From Desmodus rotundus (taxonomy: Eukaryota > Chordata > Mammalia > Chiroptera > Phyllostomidae): a stretch of 64,000 nt of DNA. The notes under the pieces were generated by a model, which was given only the letters and a program-made list of their open reading frames with translations, made no database searches and was not told the DNA's origin. The first letter of the stretch is position 1. The number at the start of each line of letters is the position of its first letter. The position numbers were made by a program, and so were the translations under genes. The stretch is from contig NC_071396.1 of NCBI RefSeq assembly GCF_022682495.2, forward strand, positions 22,379,735-22,443,734, written 5' to 3'. Shown here in pieces: positions 23,231-37,632 of the stretch.

Positions 23231-24934
23231 GTCTCACACTGATGGTGTCAGGGTGCCTCTGGGAGATCTGAGCATGCAGAAAATAGTTAAGCTGTTTGAA
23301 CGTAAAGAAAGAAATAGAACTTTTCATGGTTCTTAGAACTAAGTGCCTTCTTGGAATATTGATTAATTTCAATGCAAGTACAGTCCTACTACTAGGAAGT
23401 GACTCCCTGGTTTCCCCACTGACTGAGCTGGGTACTCCCACGAGCTCTCTCCTGTGGGGGGTAAGAATTTAGTGACCCCCAGCCTGGTGGATGCTCCAGC
23501 GATGGCTCCTTACCAGTGGTTCCTTTAGCACTGCACTCTGCGTATGCACAGCTAGGTAGGCACACAGCCAAGACTTCAAGGTAAGCCCCGCACAGATTTC
23601 TGGATGTCTTGGCATAGCAGCTCTTCCCTCTCCTCTCCCACGTTCCGCCCAAGAAGTTCCAGCTGCCTCTGCCTCCCTAAATTTCAATCTCAGACCTTTC
23701 CTGCCTGAGTTCTGCAAAGTGCTTCCAGATCTGTCTCTCAGGGCCCGCAGTCCCTGGAGGCCCGTGGTCTAATATCTGAAAACAGATGTTCCTAGATTTT
23801 GTTCAGTCTTCCAGTTGTTTAAGGCTGGAGAGCAGCTCTGGTACCCGTGACCCCACGTGGCCAGAGTCAGAAGTCCTCAGACGAATTCCTGAAGTTACAA
23901 CCTTGGCCTCCTAAGAGCACTTGCTCGTCTTTGGGATTAGAAATGGGGTGAGTGTGGGACTGATGCATAACCCCCTTTGTATCTCTTCGCAAACCCAGCA
24001 CCGTTACAGAGCCAAGTCAAGAGATGATTTAGTCAACAAGTAATTATTGAGTGGCTCCTACATGTCAGGTCCCAGTCTGGCCCTGGAGACACAGTAGCGA
24101 AGAGGCATCCAGGTCCCAGCTTCATGACGGAAACTGGAGTGGCTGTGAGGGTACAATTAAAGGGATAAAGAACAGTCCCGCTTCTCATCCAAGCATCCTC
24201 TTCCCACTGCATCAGCTAGGACGTCACCTGTCACCTTTCCTTCTCACCAGCCTTATGGTCCCACTCCTCCGATTGACTCTACGATCTTTCCAGAAGACCC
24301 ATTTTGCACTTTGCAGGGTGCGAGATGCTGAGCATGATTTGATGGCAAGTCAAACCCAGCCTCTGCCATCACGCAGCTTAAAGGGGATCGAGGAGACGAG
24401 GTTAGTGTAAAACCAAGTCATACATTCAACTCCCAGGGCCACTTGTTTACAGCACCAGCTTACAGGATAAACTGACACCTAGGGGCACAGGTCTCACTGT
24501 CCCGCTCCGACAAGCCTCAGAACTGACCTGGCTAGCGGGTTCCACAGGACTGCCACCAAACAGGGAGCTCTTCACCCAAGGCGAGGAGATCCTCCAACAG
24601 CCAGGGCAGGAGGTGGGCACAGAGCAAAGGCACCAAAGGGAACATGCACGCCGGGGGACTCAAATGCTCACCTCTCTGCACACGCCCACAAATGACCACG
24701 GAAGTGCCACAGTGTCGATTTTGAGGCTACGAATACATTTTAGCAAGTAGGCAAATTCACAGATCCAGAATCTGCAAGTACAGAACCCGTGAGTAATGAG
24801 AATGGATTGTAAGAGTTGATCCTACGGCTCTCCCGTCTGAGCCATCAGGGAACTGGGCTTGTCCACACTACCCCACCCCACTCGCCCCAACCCCCCCACT
24901 TCAGTCTCAAGACCAATTATTTATATGCTATCTG

Positions 24935-25040
24935 AGCTTATGTGCGCTGGCCTCCTGTGCTTCTTGGGGGCAGAAACTGTATTCCTATCATATAACACAG
25001 TGGCTGGCCCACAGATGTTTAATAAACAGGAAATTAAAAA
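24935..25040 (+). repeat. L2-type tail fossil
   Basis: The wording TGGGGGCAGAAACTGTATTC, ACACAGTGGCTGGCCCACAG and ATGTTTAATAAACAGG is that of the shared MIR/L2 3' end. Confidence 0.5.
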
Positions 25041-26859
25041 AAATAAATGAATGAACCAGTAAAGGGAAAACAATACATGAGCATGGTAGATCTCAGGGTA
25101 TCCAGGAAAGATGACAATTAAGCCATTACTTTTAAGTTACTTTCAATTTATTGTGAAGAAATTTGCCTGGAGTGAGTACATAAGTCTATTTCAACGTTGG
25201 TACCAAACTTCCCACCAGAAGAATAAAAGAGGGAGTAACCAATTTGCGGTCCCACACCACTCTCAGCCCTTCAGTCTGGTGAACTTGTGCAGCTGAATAG
25301 GGCACCTTTCACTCTCACTGGATGCCTGCCGGGAACACTGATGACTTTGTCTGAACTAATTCTGTCTGATGCGCCCGGTTCTACTTCCATTCCAATTCCC
25401 CTCGCCCTCTGTGGGGATTCCAGCAAATGTGTGTGCGGATAGCTTTCGGTCTTCCTCCACTTTCTTCCCAGTGCATTTTAACCCCATTAGCTGACACTCA
25501 TTTACACAGCGAGCAGTGCCACGTGCGGGGAATCCGTCGTTCTAGTGTCAGTGGTGCTGTTAATCTGAACAGGATTTGCAAAGAGCTTCCCAAGCAGAGG
25601 ATTCTTGGAAACGCTGGAGGTTATTAGGGGGCTCTTGAATGGCTTGTTGCAACTCGAGTCTGGTCAACTGAATGGCTTTTATTGTGTGTGACAGTCCCAG
25701 TGACCACGATAGTCATACTCACAACTCTCATTTATTCGGGATAAAAAAGCAAGCATGCAGAGACAGGCTCTGAGGATAATTCTCAGATCTCTCCATTTAC
25801 ACCCAGTCATCAAGCACCATGATTTTTTTAATGTCTCTTACACCTCCTCTCCGTCCTCACAGTCACACTGTTGGTCTAGGGCCAGCTTCATCTCCTGCAG
25901 GGACGAAAACTCGGCTCTTCAATTGTTGTATCCTTTTTTCCAGTGTGTCGGCTCCTCCCCTCCCCCACTCCACCCATTCGGTACCCTGGCCCTGTCGATG
26001 CTCTAAAACACGGATTTCCCGCTCTCCCTTCCTCTGCTGCTGGTGTGTGCGCTTGACTCTGTCCTTGACATGTTGTCTTGGGAGATTTTGAGGATCATGC
26101 GATTCCTGGCTGAGAAACGAAGGCAGAATCATCCCATCCATGGGAGTCCCATAAAAACTGGTAAGAAAATCAGGTACGACTCTAAGAGGAGACACTGGGG
26201 AAGGACCAAGCTGGCTCTGTAAGGGATCCCATAGGAGACGGCACACACATTGGTGCCACACTAGGGTCACTGGTGTCTTAGCGTGTCACGTGGAAAGTCA
26301 CCGCCATTTGGACAGCTGGACATGTTTTCTTGGGAAAACGAGTTTTCGCTTCGTTTCTGTGCTTCTGCAATAGTAGATTGGTTCAGTAATAAATATGTGG
26401 GAACTTTGGATGGAAAAAAAAACCTCCACAGATTTCATCATTCAAGCTCCAGAAGTAGCTATGCTTCCTCCACGGTGAAGAGCCAGTCCAAGAGCGCCAG
26501 CCTGGACTTGCTGACTCGTGGCCCATCCCACCTGGACTCTGCGGCTCCTCAGCTTCCATTACCTGCCCTACTCTGGTCGTCATCCTCATTCTTGCTCACA
26601 GGCTCACTCTTCACCTCCAAGGTGTCACTCACCTTGGCCGGCGTCCTAGAAAGCTTGTTTTTTTAACTCCTTAAAGACACAGGGAAGTCCAACCCCCTCT
26701 CCAAGGCCTTTCTCTATTGATCGTTCCCATTGTGAACCCCTGGAGTCTGTTTAGGCACTTCTATTATTCAATAATGCTTTTCATTGTTTTTAACTCTTTC
26801 GCACATGTGTATCTGAGTTGTAAGCCCCTGAGGGGTCAGGGCTTCTTTTAGGTCGGTGC

Positions 26860-27130
26860 TGTCCAATACGAGTATCATGGGAGCCACAAATGCAAGCCTC
26901 ATGTAATTGTACATTTTCTAGTAGTCTTAGAAAAAATTAAGCGGTAAAATTAATTTTAATGATATATTTTATTTAACCAAATATATCCAAAATATTCCTA
27001 TTATAACATGCAATCAACATAAACAATTGCTAATGAGATCTCTCAATTCTTTATTTCTTGCTGTTTGGGATCCAATGTGTATTTTATACCTACAGTGCAT
27101 CTCACTTGGAACTGGCCACATGCCAAGCGC
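26860..27130 (+). repeat. Ancient DNA-element fossil
   Basis: GGTGCTGTCCAATACGAG near the left end is followed by an AT-rich middle (ATTAATTTTAATGATATATT) and CTCACTTGGAACTGGCCACA near the right end. These are partly inverted, the known pattern of a common palindromic mammalian element. Family name not assigned. Confidence 0.45.
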
Positions 27131-27464
27131 TTAGTAGGTCCTGTGGGGTAGTGGCTGTCACACTGGACAGCTCACTTTTAAGCGCTCTTAGCCTTGAAAT
27201 CCTACACAGTTGAGGGACGGTATAAATGTACACAAGGAACGTGAGTCAACACCAAATTGTTGTTGCACCGGAGAAGGGTCTCTGGCACGAGTTCCTATCC
27301 TTGACCCCGTGCTGTTCATCATTGTTCATCGGTGGCTTGGGTCCTGCCGTGGTTTAAGAGCACCACTCCGCCAGGGGCATCTCGTTCATTGCACTGGAAT
27401 GTGCACTTAAACATTTGTGAAGAGGTGGATCGCACGTTATGCTTTTATCACAATTAAAAAAAAT

Positions 27465-27690
27465 ATTCGCTCTGAGTCAGAGAGACCTTAATTTCAGATC
27501 TCAGCCCTACTGCTACGACATGTATGGATGTGAGAGAGTTAACTTTCTCCTCTCGACTCTGGCTTCATCATGCGTAAATGGGGATAATCGCACCAACCTG
27601 AAAGGAAATGAGATACTGCTTGTAAAATACCCCCATACACAGGCATATTAGGCTCTTAAAAATATTAGTTTTCATAACTATTATTATCAC
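27465..27690 (+). repeat. MIR SINE fossil
   Basis: TCTGAGTCAGAGAGACCTTA, GCTTCATCATGCGTAAATGG, GGATAATCGCACCAACCTG and TAACTATTATTATCACC follow the MIR order. Confidence 0.65.
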
Positions 27691-29432
27691 CATAAATGGT
27701 ATATTTATTAATTTAGCAGATGAAATAATTCTGGGAAAGATAGGTATTAAGTTAAAGAATCAAGCCCCAAAACTTTTTCCCAGGTAGGATCCAACAGGTT
27801 GAATAAAACAAGATGGAATGTAATAGATATAAGTCAAAGTATCACATAAAGGTTTAAAAAATGCAGCTGCACAAAAATCTGCTTTCAGCTTACCTGTAGC
27901 ACATACAAAAAGAGGCACTTAGTTATTCATTGACTAAATGTAGTTAAGAATAAAATTGTAGCCATACATTTTATTCCATATTTAATGCAAAATGCAAATA
28001 GTACAAAAGGGTATAAAGTAAAAGGTTACCATTCTCCCTCTCCTTTTCCCACTCCCTAGAAGTAAAGAGCCACTTTCTCACACGTCTTTCCAGAAATGTC
28101 CTGGGCCTAAATAAACCCATATTTGTTCATCTTAACACATATGGGGATAGCCTGTGATTCTCTTGTGCGACTCACTTGAAAAGGGGTAAAACTAAACTTG
28201 GATTACTGAAGTTCAATATTATTCAGAAGTGTGCTGTGTCAACTCCCAACTTCCACTTGATTTGAAGCTTCAGAAAGAAGGAGGAGAACAGTAAGGTGCA
28301 GGAAACATTCCACGGCTCTGAGAACCTGTCAAGGACATCTGGAATCTCTGGCTTCCTCGGGAGTACCACCTTTGAAGAAAAGTACTGATGAGCAGTATGT
28401 GCGTGGAGGGGAGAGATGAGGGGGCGGAGCAATTCAAAACCACACCCTCAGAGAAGGTTAGCTGTGGGACCTACAGATGTGCACTAGGAAAAAGGGCGGT
28501 ACCAGAGCAACTGGTTAGCCGTTTCTTGGGGGGGGAAGAAGGAAAGTCATTCAGATGACTTTGGGGAACAGTGTTTAACCAGGGTCCTGCCAGTTAAAAA
28601 TGCTTTCTCAAAGAGGCATTTTTTTTTTTTAAACTGGAAAGGACTTTTAACTAAATAAGGACTGCTGTGCAGATAAATGAGAGACACATGGAAAAGGACT
28701 TTTTAAATTAGAAGCTACCATGGAAGACAATTATTCCTAAAAATGAGAAAGTTCTGCAATTTGAATGGCAGGCTGTACCAAGTGTGACCCTCCAATGATT
28801 TCAGATGTTTAAGGAGAAGCTGGTACCTCATTAACAAAAATAATTACCGTGTTCTTAAAAGTATTTCCTTCATTATCTCAAAGTAACTTATTTATATCTT
28901 TGAACCTGGCTCATTGCCTGGCATAAAATAGATTAAATGGGTAGGAAAACAAGGAGGGAGGGAGGGAGATATGAATGAGTGATAATAATCCAAGTACTTT
29001 TTTCCCCTTCTCTTAAAACTATTTTCCCTCCTACCAGCTTGCCCATTAATTCAGTCTCGTCTTGCCTTTTTTCCCCCCACAAATACTTCTCAAATTCTCT
29101 ACCCCACTTCCCCATCTTCTCTTCCACCAGATTCATTGCTGAAACCCTTATGTTCCTCCTCCTCTCCCAAAGGGCATTGTCTGGGTTCATCAAGCCTCCT
29201 CAGGTAGGTGTCTCCTCTTGCTCTTAAGGAAATAAAGCTTGTGGCAGATTCTTCTCAAATGTTTTAATTTATTCACTGCGTTTTGTAGGTTTTCTTGATG
29301 TTCCATGAAGCACATACCAAGTGGGTAGGGATGAGAGGTGGGATGAAGACCAGTGCAAGGATGAAGATGAGAACGCCTCTCCGTGAGTCCTTGAAAGGTC
29401 ACAAGTTCACAGCCATGAAAACATTGCTTTAG

Positions 29433-29645
29433 CCCTGGCTGGTGTGGCTCAGGGGATTGAGAGCCGGCCTACGAACCAAAGGGTCTCCTGTTCGATTCCC
29501 AGCCAGGGCACATGCTTGGGTTGTGGGCTATGTGTCCAGTAGGGGGTGCGCAAGAGGCGACCGCACATTGATGTTTCTCTCCCTCTCTTTCTCCCTCACT
29601 TCCCCTCTCTCTAAAAATAAACGAATAATTAACAACAACAACCAC
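29433..29645 (+). repeat. Ves SINE with 13 bp target-site duplication
   Basis: Full-length copy: CCCTGGCTGGTGTGGCTCAG, CTCCTGTTCGATTCCCAGCC, TGTCCAGTAGGGGGTGCGCA, TTTCTCTCCCTCTCTTTCTC and an A-rich tail with AACAACAACAACC. AACATTGCTTTAG is repeated exactly at 29420-29432 and 29646-29658, which indicates a fairly recent insertion. Confidence 0.94.
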
Positions 29646-31239
29646 AACATTGCTTTAGATCCACCAAGTGTCATCCGATGTCTGAGACTTTGAGGTTCAG
29701 GTTCCTGACCTTCACCTACAAAGTCTAAGGAGAGGTGTGAGTTAATGAATAGAGCACCGGATTGGAAATCTATATTTTCTGACCTCTAACAGCCTGCGAA
29801 CAACAAAACAAAACCAAACAGATAAGGGGGAAAAAAAAAAAGGACTGACTTAGCTGAATAGGAAATAGCTGGGTTTCCTTCTGGTTTGAGATCATAATAT
29901 CGTTATTTCAAATTGAATGAAAGCAAAACACACATTTTCACAAGTTGTTTATTACTTGATTCCTGTTGCCAGCAGGAGCCTTCAAAGACACCTTAGATTG
30001 GCCTTTCAATACGCAGGCACGGACACTCCCCGTGAGTTACGACATTCATTAGGCTTTTGCATAATTGTGTTTTGGGCTTATATAATTAGAGTCTTAGCCA
30101 GTACCACAGAAATTCTGTAGAAATTTCCGTTCACACTGGGTTGTTATTTGTTGACAGAAAGGGGGCTGTTCAAGTATGTTCACCTCACTGATTATCTCCC
30201 AGAATGCAGAGCCTGCCTTTAAAATTGTGTGGTCGGCGTCATTTAAACTGTCCCTCACTGTCTTTCCTCTCCGTCATCCATGATTTCAGTGTCTCGATAC
30301 TTTGCAATGATTTCTTTCCTCATTGCATCACGGATAACCAGGATAACCAGGCCTCCAATCGCCCGACTTCCGTATCTCTGCAGGACAGTCAGCAACAATT
30401 ACACTAACTCATGCCAGGGTGTGAAGGAGAGATCAGAATGCATCCGTCCCCTCCTCTCCCTTACTCCCACACCAGCAAATTTGTCATTCTCCCGAGACAC
30501 CCACTGTTTAAATAGGCGAGAGAATGAATACCTGAAATCCAGAAATGTGACTAGGTGATTAGTGGAAGGCGAGGCCCAGTGGTGATGTGGAAAACTCTGG
30601 GCAGTGGGCGGGGTGCGAAGGTGCCCCGATGCCCTCAAGTCGCGCTGCCTGGGCTGGGGCTTCTCGTTGTCCATCTCACCCAGTTGCAAGGGGCCAATGC
30701 GGACACCTGCCAATGTTAAAAACAAGGGGTGGGGTGGGTGATGAGGGGCTGTAGATTAAAGGAGGAAAGCCCCCCAAAGGGCAGGGCTTTTTACATTGGC
30801 TGTCTGAAGCGCTCAGAACACTTTGTAATTTATGACCCTGTTGAATATATTTAGAAGAATTGAATCCGTTTAATAATTAAAACTCATGATCGGTGGGCAT
30901 TGAGTTACCCAGTCTGTGTACAGGTAGGTGTCTCATCTGCAGCGGGGCTGTGTCTGCAAATCGGTGCTTGCTTCCTTGACCCCTTCCTTGACCTCTAGTC
31001 TGGTTGCCACTGTCGTTTTTATTCTTCCTAGAAGGGGAAAGCCGTTCCCCGTTCTATTCGCTCCCTCGGAGGTGTGAGTCATGAGCGTTATCTTTGCCCG
31101 AGGGGATGGAAGCTTTCGCGGATTTAGTCCTTTTCTCCACTTTCCAAACACTTCCATGTAGAATTACTCGTGCGTTGGCGGCCAGGCTGAAACACATGTT
31201 TGTTTTGAAGTCCCAACGTGGACCTGGCTCTCACCTTGG

Positions 31240-32900
<1,661 letters not shown>

Positions 32901-35900
32901 AAGTCAGGGAAGTGTTCGCGGACCAGGACTCGCGATTTAGGGTGACGCCAAAAGCGGGGCAAGGGCTTGGATTTAGGGTGTCACTGAGCCTTTCCCCAGC
33001 TTTCTTCTCCCGGTTTAGGCCAGGCCGGGCCAGAACTGAAAAACTGCTCCTTTCTAACCCTCTCGCTGGTGGCCGTCACCTCCTCCTGGCTGCCCCCCTC
33101 TTTTAGAATCTGCCCATTTCTCTCACCTAGTGAGTGCGGGTCCTTTCCCCGTCCTAGTACAGGTAAATAAAGGCATTCTTGAGTTAGGAAGTCTAATATA
33201 CGAAAGCTGATTTTTCTCCCCCATGAGTAAGTTTGCCAAAATATTTCATATGAATCCTTTAAATATGCATCTAGATATTGCTTAGAAAAATTCAATTTTT
33301 GCATCCTTTTTTTTTTTACAGGAGCATATCTGTTCAGAAAACTGAGACTTAAATCTAGAAAAGCAGGTTTAACACTTTTAAATCAATCAGAAGTTGTCTT
33401 TTCGCTGTGCATCTGGCCCTGAAGTGATTCCGGTTTTCTCTGAGAAGATGCTGTAAGCATCTTATAAAACGACTTAAACTCCAAACCTAACCACTTTTAT
33501 TTATTAAGAAACATTCATAGAAACCAGTGCTGCATTCGAATTAGATAAACCTATGCCTGGCGTGGTGATGGTCTGAACTTGGATGGAGGGCAGATGTGGG
33601 GGTGACATGGGAAGAGGACCCCTCCCCGCCCTTAAAGTTTCATCCTGGGGACTGAGACAGGAAAACCTTGGGCCACTCCTGCTGTAGGGCTCTGCGGTTT
33701 ACAAACAGGCTCGGAAGCCTTGCTGGAGTGGCCTGGGAGCCAGCCTGTCGTGCCTGAGAGTAATTTTCCAGGTCCCGCTGGGGAGACTCAAGCACAGCCC
33801 GGACCTGATAATTGTGCCTTGGGCCAGATCTCTCCCTAGCCTAGCCTATTCGAAGCCCAAGGAAAATAAACAGCCAGGATGGGTCTGTTTTATATTCAGC
33901 TAAGATAAAGAGAAGAAGACAGGTCTATAGGCCTTGACAAGTCCCTTTAGAGAAGTGTCACAAGGTCATCGAAAGTACTGTGGTCTTTGAAGAGATTTAC
34001 TAACTTGGGGCTGTGAGGTCTGAGGTCTGAGCCACCACTGAGGCTCCCATCGGGGGGCCTTGTGAGATAAGAGCTGGGGGTTCACTCCTGAATTATTTGC
34101 AGAGTAGTGTGTGTTGATCTATGTAATTTGAAGGCCTGAGGTCAAATCTGTGTCAAAGGATGCAACTAGAATTCATGGCAGAATGTGGTTAATCCCTGTT
34201 TTCTGCAAGCTCAGAGAGGGGGCTGGCTTCCAGCCACGGGCACATGGAGGCCTCAGAAGGCCACGGAGTTTTAACAAGGGAACAGGCCATAGGACCGCAA
34301 CCAGGAACTGAGTGCTGCCCTGGGAACAGCTTGGGGAGGCATGTTAACACTGTGCTCTCCAGGGGCCAAGGGTGGCGGAAAGCCTCGGGTAGCCAGGGAA
34401 GGGTTGGAGCAGGAGAATGGGGCAGAGTTGGAGTTTGGGGAATGAATTGGATGGGAGGGTGCAGGAGGGAGCGTGAGATGCTACAGGTGTGCAGGGAGGA
34501 GGCGACAACCTCCAGCAGGGTGGGGACCCGCAAATGTGGCACAAGAACCTTATATAAGGAGACACTTCTCTGAAGCAGAATCTCAGGAATAGCTGGTTAA
34601 ATACTAGAGTGGGGGAAGGTGACGCAAAGGAATCAGAGGTCACCTCAGCCTTTTGTGGAAAGTTCAGCAAAGCAAAACAACTCAAAATTACAGACCTCGA
34701 ACCTAGAGATAATCACTGCCAGTATTTTGGGGATACCTCCTGTGTGAGCACAGCGTCAACACTGTCTATACTTGTACATCGTCTCGTAACTTCTCCATGA
34801 GATAGACCCTCAAAGTCTGTTTTGTATTTTTTTAAAAAGTCACTCAAAACTTGGGTGCCGCCCCTGTGGTCATAAATTCAGCCAGCTGCGTCCAGCTCCC
34901 AAGGCCCGTGTAACTGCCTGCATGCGTGTGTCCACACACATGGATCGCGTTATACATTCTGGTCTGCTTTTTGGGAGCACAGATGCAAACATTTTCCAGG
35001 TCAACATGTATAATAATGTCTTCGGTCACTGCATAGGATCCCGTTATGTAGCAATGATAACCCTGATGCTCTGTCATGGGGAAGGTGGGGTTTGCCACAA
35101 GCAGCAGGGGAGTCGGGAGGGGTGGCTGCTTTCAGGGGAAGGTAGTTTGCTGTGACATCAGTGGGTGAGTATTTGGAACACTTTTGAATGCCGAGCTGGA
35201 GGCTGGAGGAGGTATTTAGGTTTGGAGAGAATCGATTGCAGGATGGTGAGCAGGAACCAGGGAAGCTGGTGGCCAGGGCTGTGAGGACAGGGGAGGCTGT
35301 GCGGGCGGAGTCCTGTTCCGTGATTGGTGATGCCCCACTCTGCTCTGAGAGTCGTGGTTTCCACGCCTGCTTTCAGCACTTCCTGTCCCAGGGAGCCCTC
35401 CTCTGAAATTCTGTATGGCCCTGAGGCCCTCTCCCCTCCCCCAATGGGCCCATTTAGAAAGCCGTGATGGTCACTCAGGTGGTTATTTTGCTAGAGACCA
35501 GAAACAGTCTATTAAAACAAGCAGCTGAGTTTCTTGGAGTTTTTTAAACATCAGAGACTATTTTTGGATCACATTCAGCAGATGCTTACTGAGTGCATGG
35601 CAGGTGTAAAGGGCTGTGGAGGACGCGGAGAGGACTAGGAGCCATCTGGATGCTAAGGAGTGCATCCCATCTGGTAGACAGACGTGGCCACCTCTGCAGC
35701 GACACGGTTGCTGTAGCTCGGACCACGTCTCAGTTTATGGCCACAGACTCCGCGTTGGTTGTACAAGCTCACTAGCTCTTGCAAAAGGAGAGTCTAGTTG
35801 CAGGGCTGGGTGTATACAGAGACGGACTGGGATGGGGCTGCTGGGGAATGCAGGAGGTCTGGTGCTCTTCTCTCCCTCCCCCATTCCTCCCTCCTTTCCT

Positions 35901-35924
35901 TCCTTCCAATCCTCACCGGGGAAC

Positions 35925-36093
35925 ACGCTTAGAGAGAGGGAAAGGGAGGGAGAGCCAGTGAAGGAGGGAAACATCCTAGTTAGAGAGAAACACCGATTGG
36001 TTGCCTCTCCTAGCTGCCATAACTGGGACCAAACCCATGACCTTTTCATTTACTGGACTACACTCCAACCAACTGAGCTACACCAGCGAGGGC
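35925..36093 (-). repeat. Ves SINE, older copy in FAM89A intron
   Basis: On + it reads TTAGAGAGAGGGAAAGGGAG, GATTGGTTGCCTCTCCTAGC, GACCAAACCCATGACC and CCAACTGAGCTACACCAGCG AGGGC (reverse of the SINE head). Antisense to FAM89A. Confidence 0.85.
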
Positions 36094-37423
36094 CTGCCAT
36101 TTTTGCTACGTTTTGGAACATGGCTTCTAACAGTGTCACCGCTGTCAGCTTCGGTCACACGTCTTAGTTCCAGTTTGTACATCCTGTGATGAAGGACGCC
36201 AGTGTGCCCAGCTCTAGTAGCCTGGCCAGCCTGGGCCAGCTTGTCATGCCTGAGGTCAGGGTCGCGTGGGAGGCTAGGGATTCTTCAAAGAAAGGACAGT
36301 TTGTAGAAATGGAGGAGGGGGCTGCTGGGCAGCCAATTACTAGATATCTACCACAGGCCTCTTTGTACATAAAAACCCTTTGTCCCGAAGACCGCACAGT
36401 ATGAAAGATTTTGACCTGCTAAGCTGCCAGGCTCTGGGTTGGTGGTTCAAATCCCTGCAAGCGGTTGAAGGGGACCCTTGACTCTGTCAGGCAGGAGCCC
36501 TCCGCCACACCTTTCTTCACACAGGTGTCTATTAGGCCGCCCGCCACTCTGTGAGGTTAGTGCATCAAGCTCACACACCCAGAAGAGTCCCACAGAAGTG
36601 TAGAGGCCGAAAGAGAGCCTCAGGCTTGGGGGCAGGGGACCTTCACGGGGCAGCATCCCTGGGGAACCTTGGATTCCCCTCCCCAAATCAGCAGCAGTGG
36701 GTTCTAATAGCTTTGACCTGGAACCTCTTTGTCTTGTTTTTTTTTTTTTCTTCAGACCATCGAACAGTGTTTGGGTCAGCAGCATTCTCGATGGGCGTGG
36801 AGCAGAGCGGCCTCGGGCTGTCCGGTGGCCTTTAATTCTGCCTTCCACAGGCATTGCTCATCGTGGTGTTGCTCAAAGGATGGGCCTCCAGCCTGAGGAT
36901 GCCCCAGGCTGCTTGCTTAAATACAAGATTCCTGAGCTCCTTCCTATTCCTACAGGATCAGAATCTAGGAGGATCTGTATTTCTCATGGGCCCTTTAAGA
37001 GTCACAAAGCTTACGAACCAGGCATCAGCAGCTTGTATTTTGTTGTGAAATCACGTGATCTAATTTTGGCAAGCCACTCGCTTCACTACTTTAGGCTCCT
37101 GATCCCCTATTGGAAAATAAGAATTAAATTCCACGAAGGATCCTTTTGTATAGCAATAGAATTCTTTGGCCCTCGTGCCTTTCTGGATCTTTGCGGCGCC
37201 TGCAGAAGTGTGCTCTGTCATAGAATCACGTGGGCACAAGAGCAGTGCCCACCTATCGCGGGGTGCGTGGGGTCCCTGAGGCCATGTGTGCAGCCATATT
37301 TGGTCGTAAACCCACTTCATGCAAAGAACTGGGAGCAGGCAAGGAAGAGTGCTGCAAGTTTGCTATTGGACTCCATTCTCCAACAATTGCTCTGTCTGCA
37401 ATAGTTTTTAAAATTTTTAGGCT

Positions 37424-37632
37424 ACAGCCGTGGCTGGTGTGGCTCAGTGGATTGAGCCTGGGCTGCAAACCAAAGGGTTGCCGGTTCGATTCCCAGTCAG
37501 GGCACATGCCTGGGTTGTAGGCCAGGTCCCCTGTGAGGGCCACTTGAGAGGTAACCACACATTGGTGTTTCTCTCCCTCTCTTTCTCCCTTCCTTCCCCT
37601 CTCTCTAAAAATAAAAAATTTTTAAAAACCTT
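37424..37632 (+). repeat. Ves SINE in FAM89A intron
   Basis: Head CCGTGGCTGGTGTGGCTCAG, body GGGTTGCCGGTTCGATTCCC and GGCACATGCCTGGGTTGTAG, pyrimidine tail TTTCTCTCCCTCTCTTTCTC and an A-rich end. Sense to FAM89A. No convincing target duplication was found. Confidence 0.9.

Larger units (their letters stand above)
22193..31239. other. Intergenic DNA upstream of FAM89A
   Basis: No coding gene is supported. Repeats include an older SINE variant with a TA tract (23.04-23.22 kb), an L2 tail (24.94 kb), an unnamed DNA-element fossil (26.86-27.13 kb), a MIR (27.47 kb) and a bat SINE with clear target duplications (29.43 kb). The last kilobase before the CpG island is AT-rich near 30.83-30.89 kb and may contain distal promoter elements, but nothing specific is identified. 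Confidence 0.7.

Noticed and set aside
36440..36470. tRNA B-box-like GGTTCAAATCC
   Set aside because: No matching A box or cloverleaf upstream. It is probably a worn SINE piece or chance.
36697..37404. 235-codon open frame on + in the FAM89A intron
   Set aside because: No domain recognised; it ends just before a SINE. Treated as chance.
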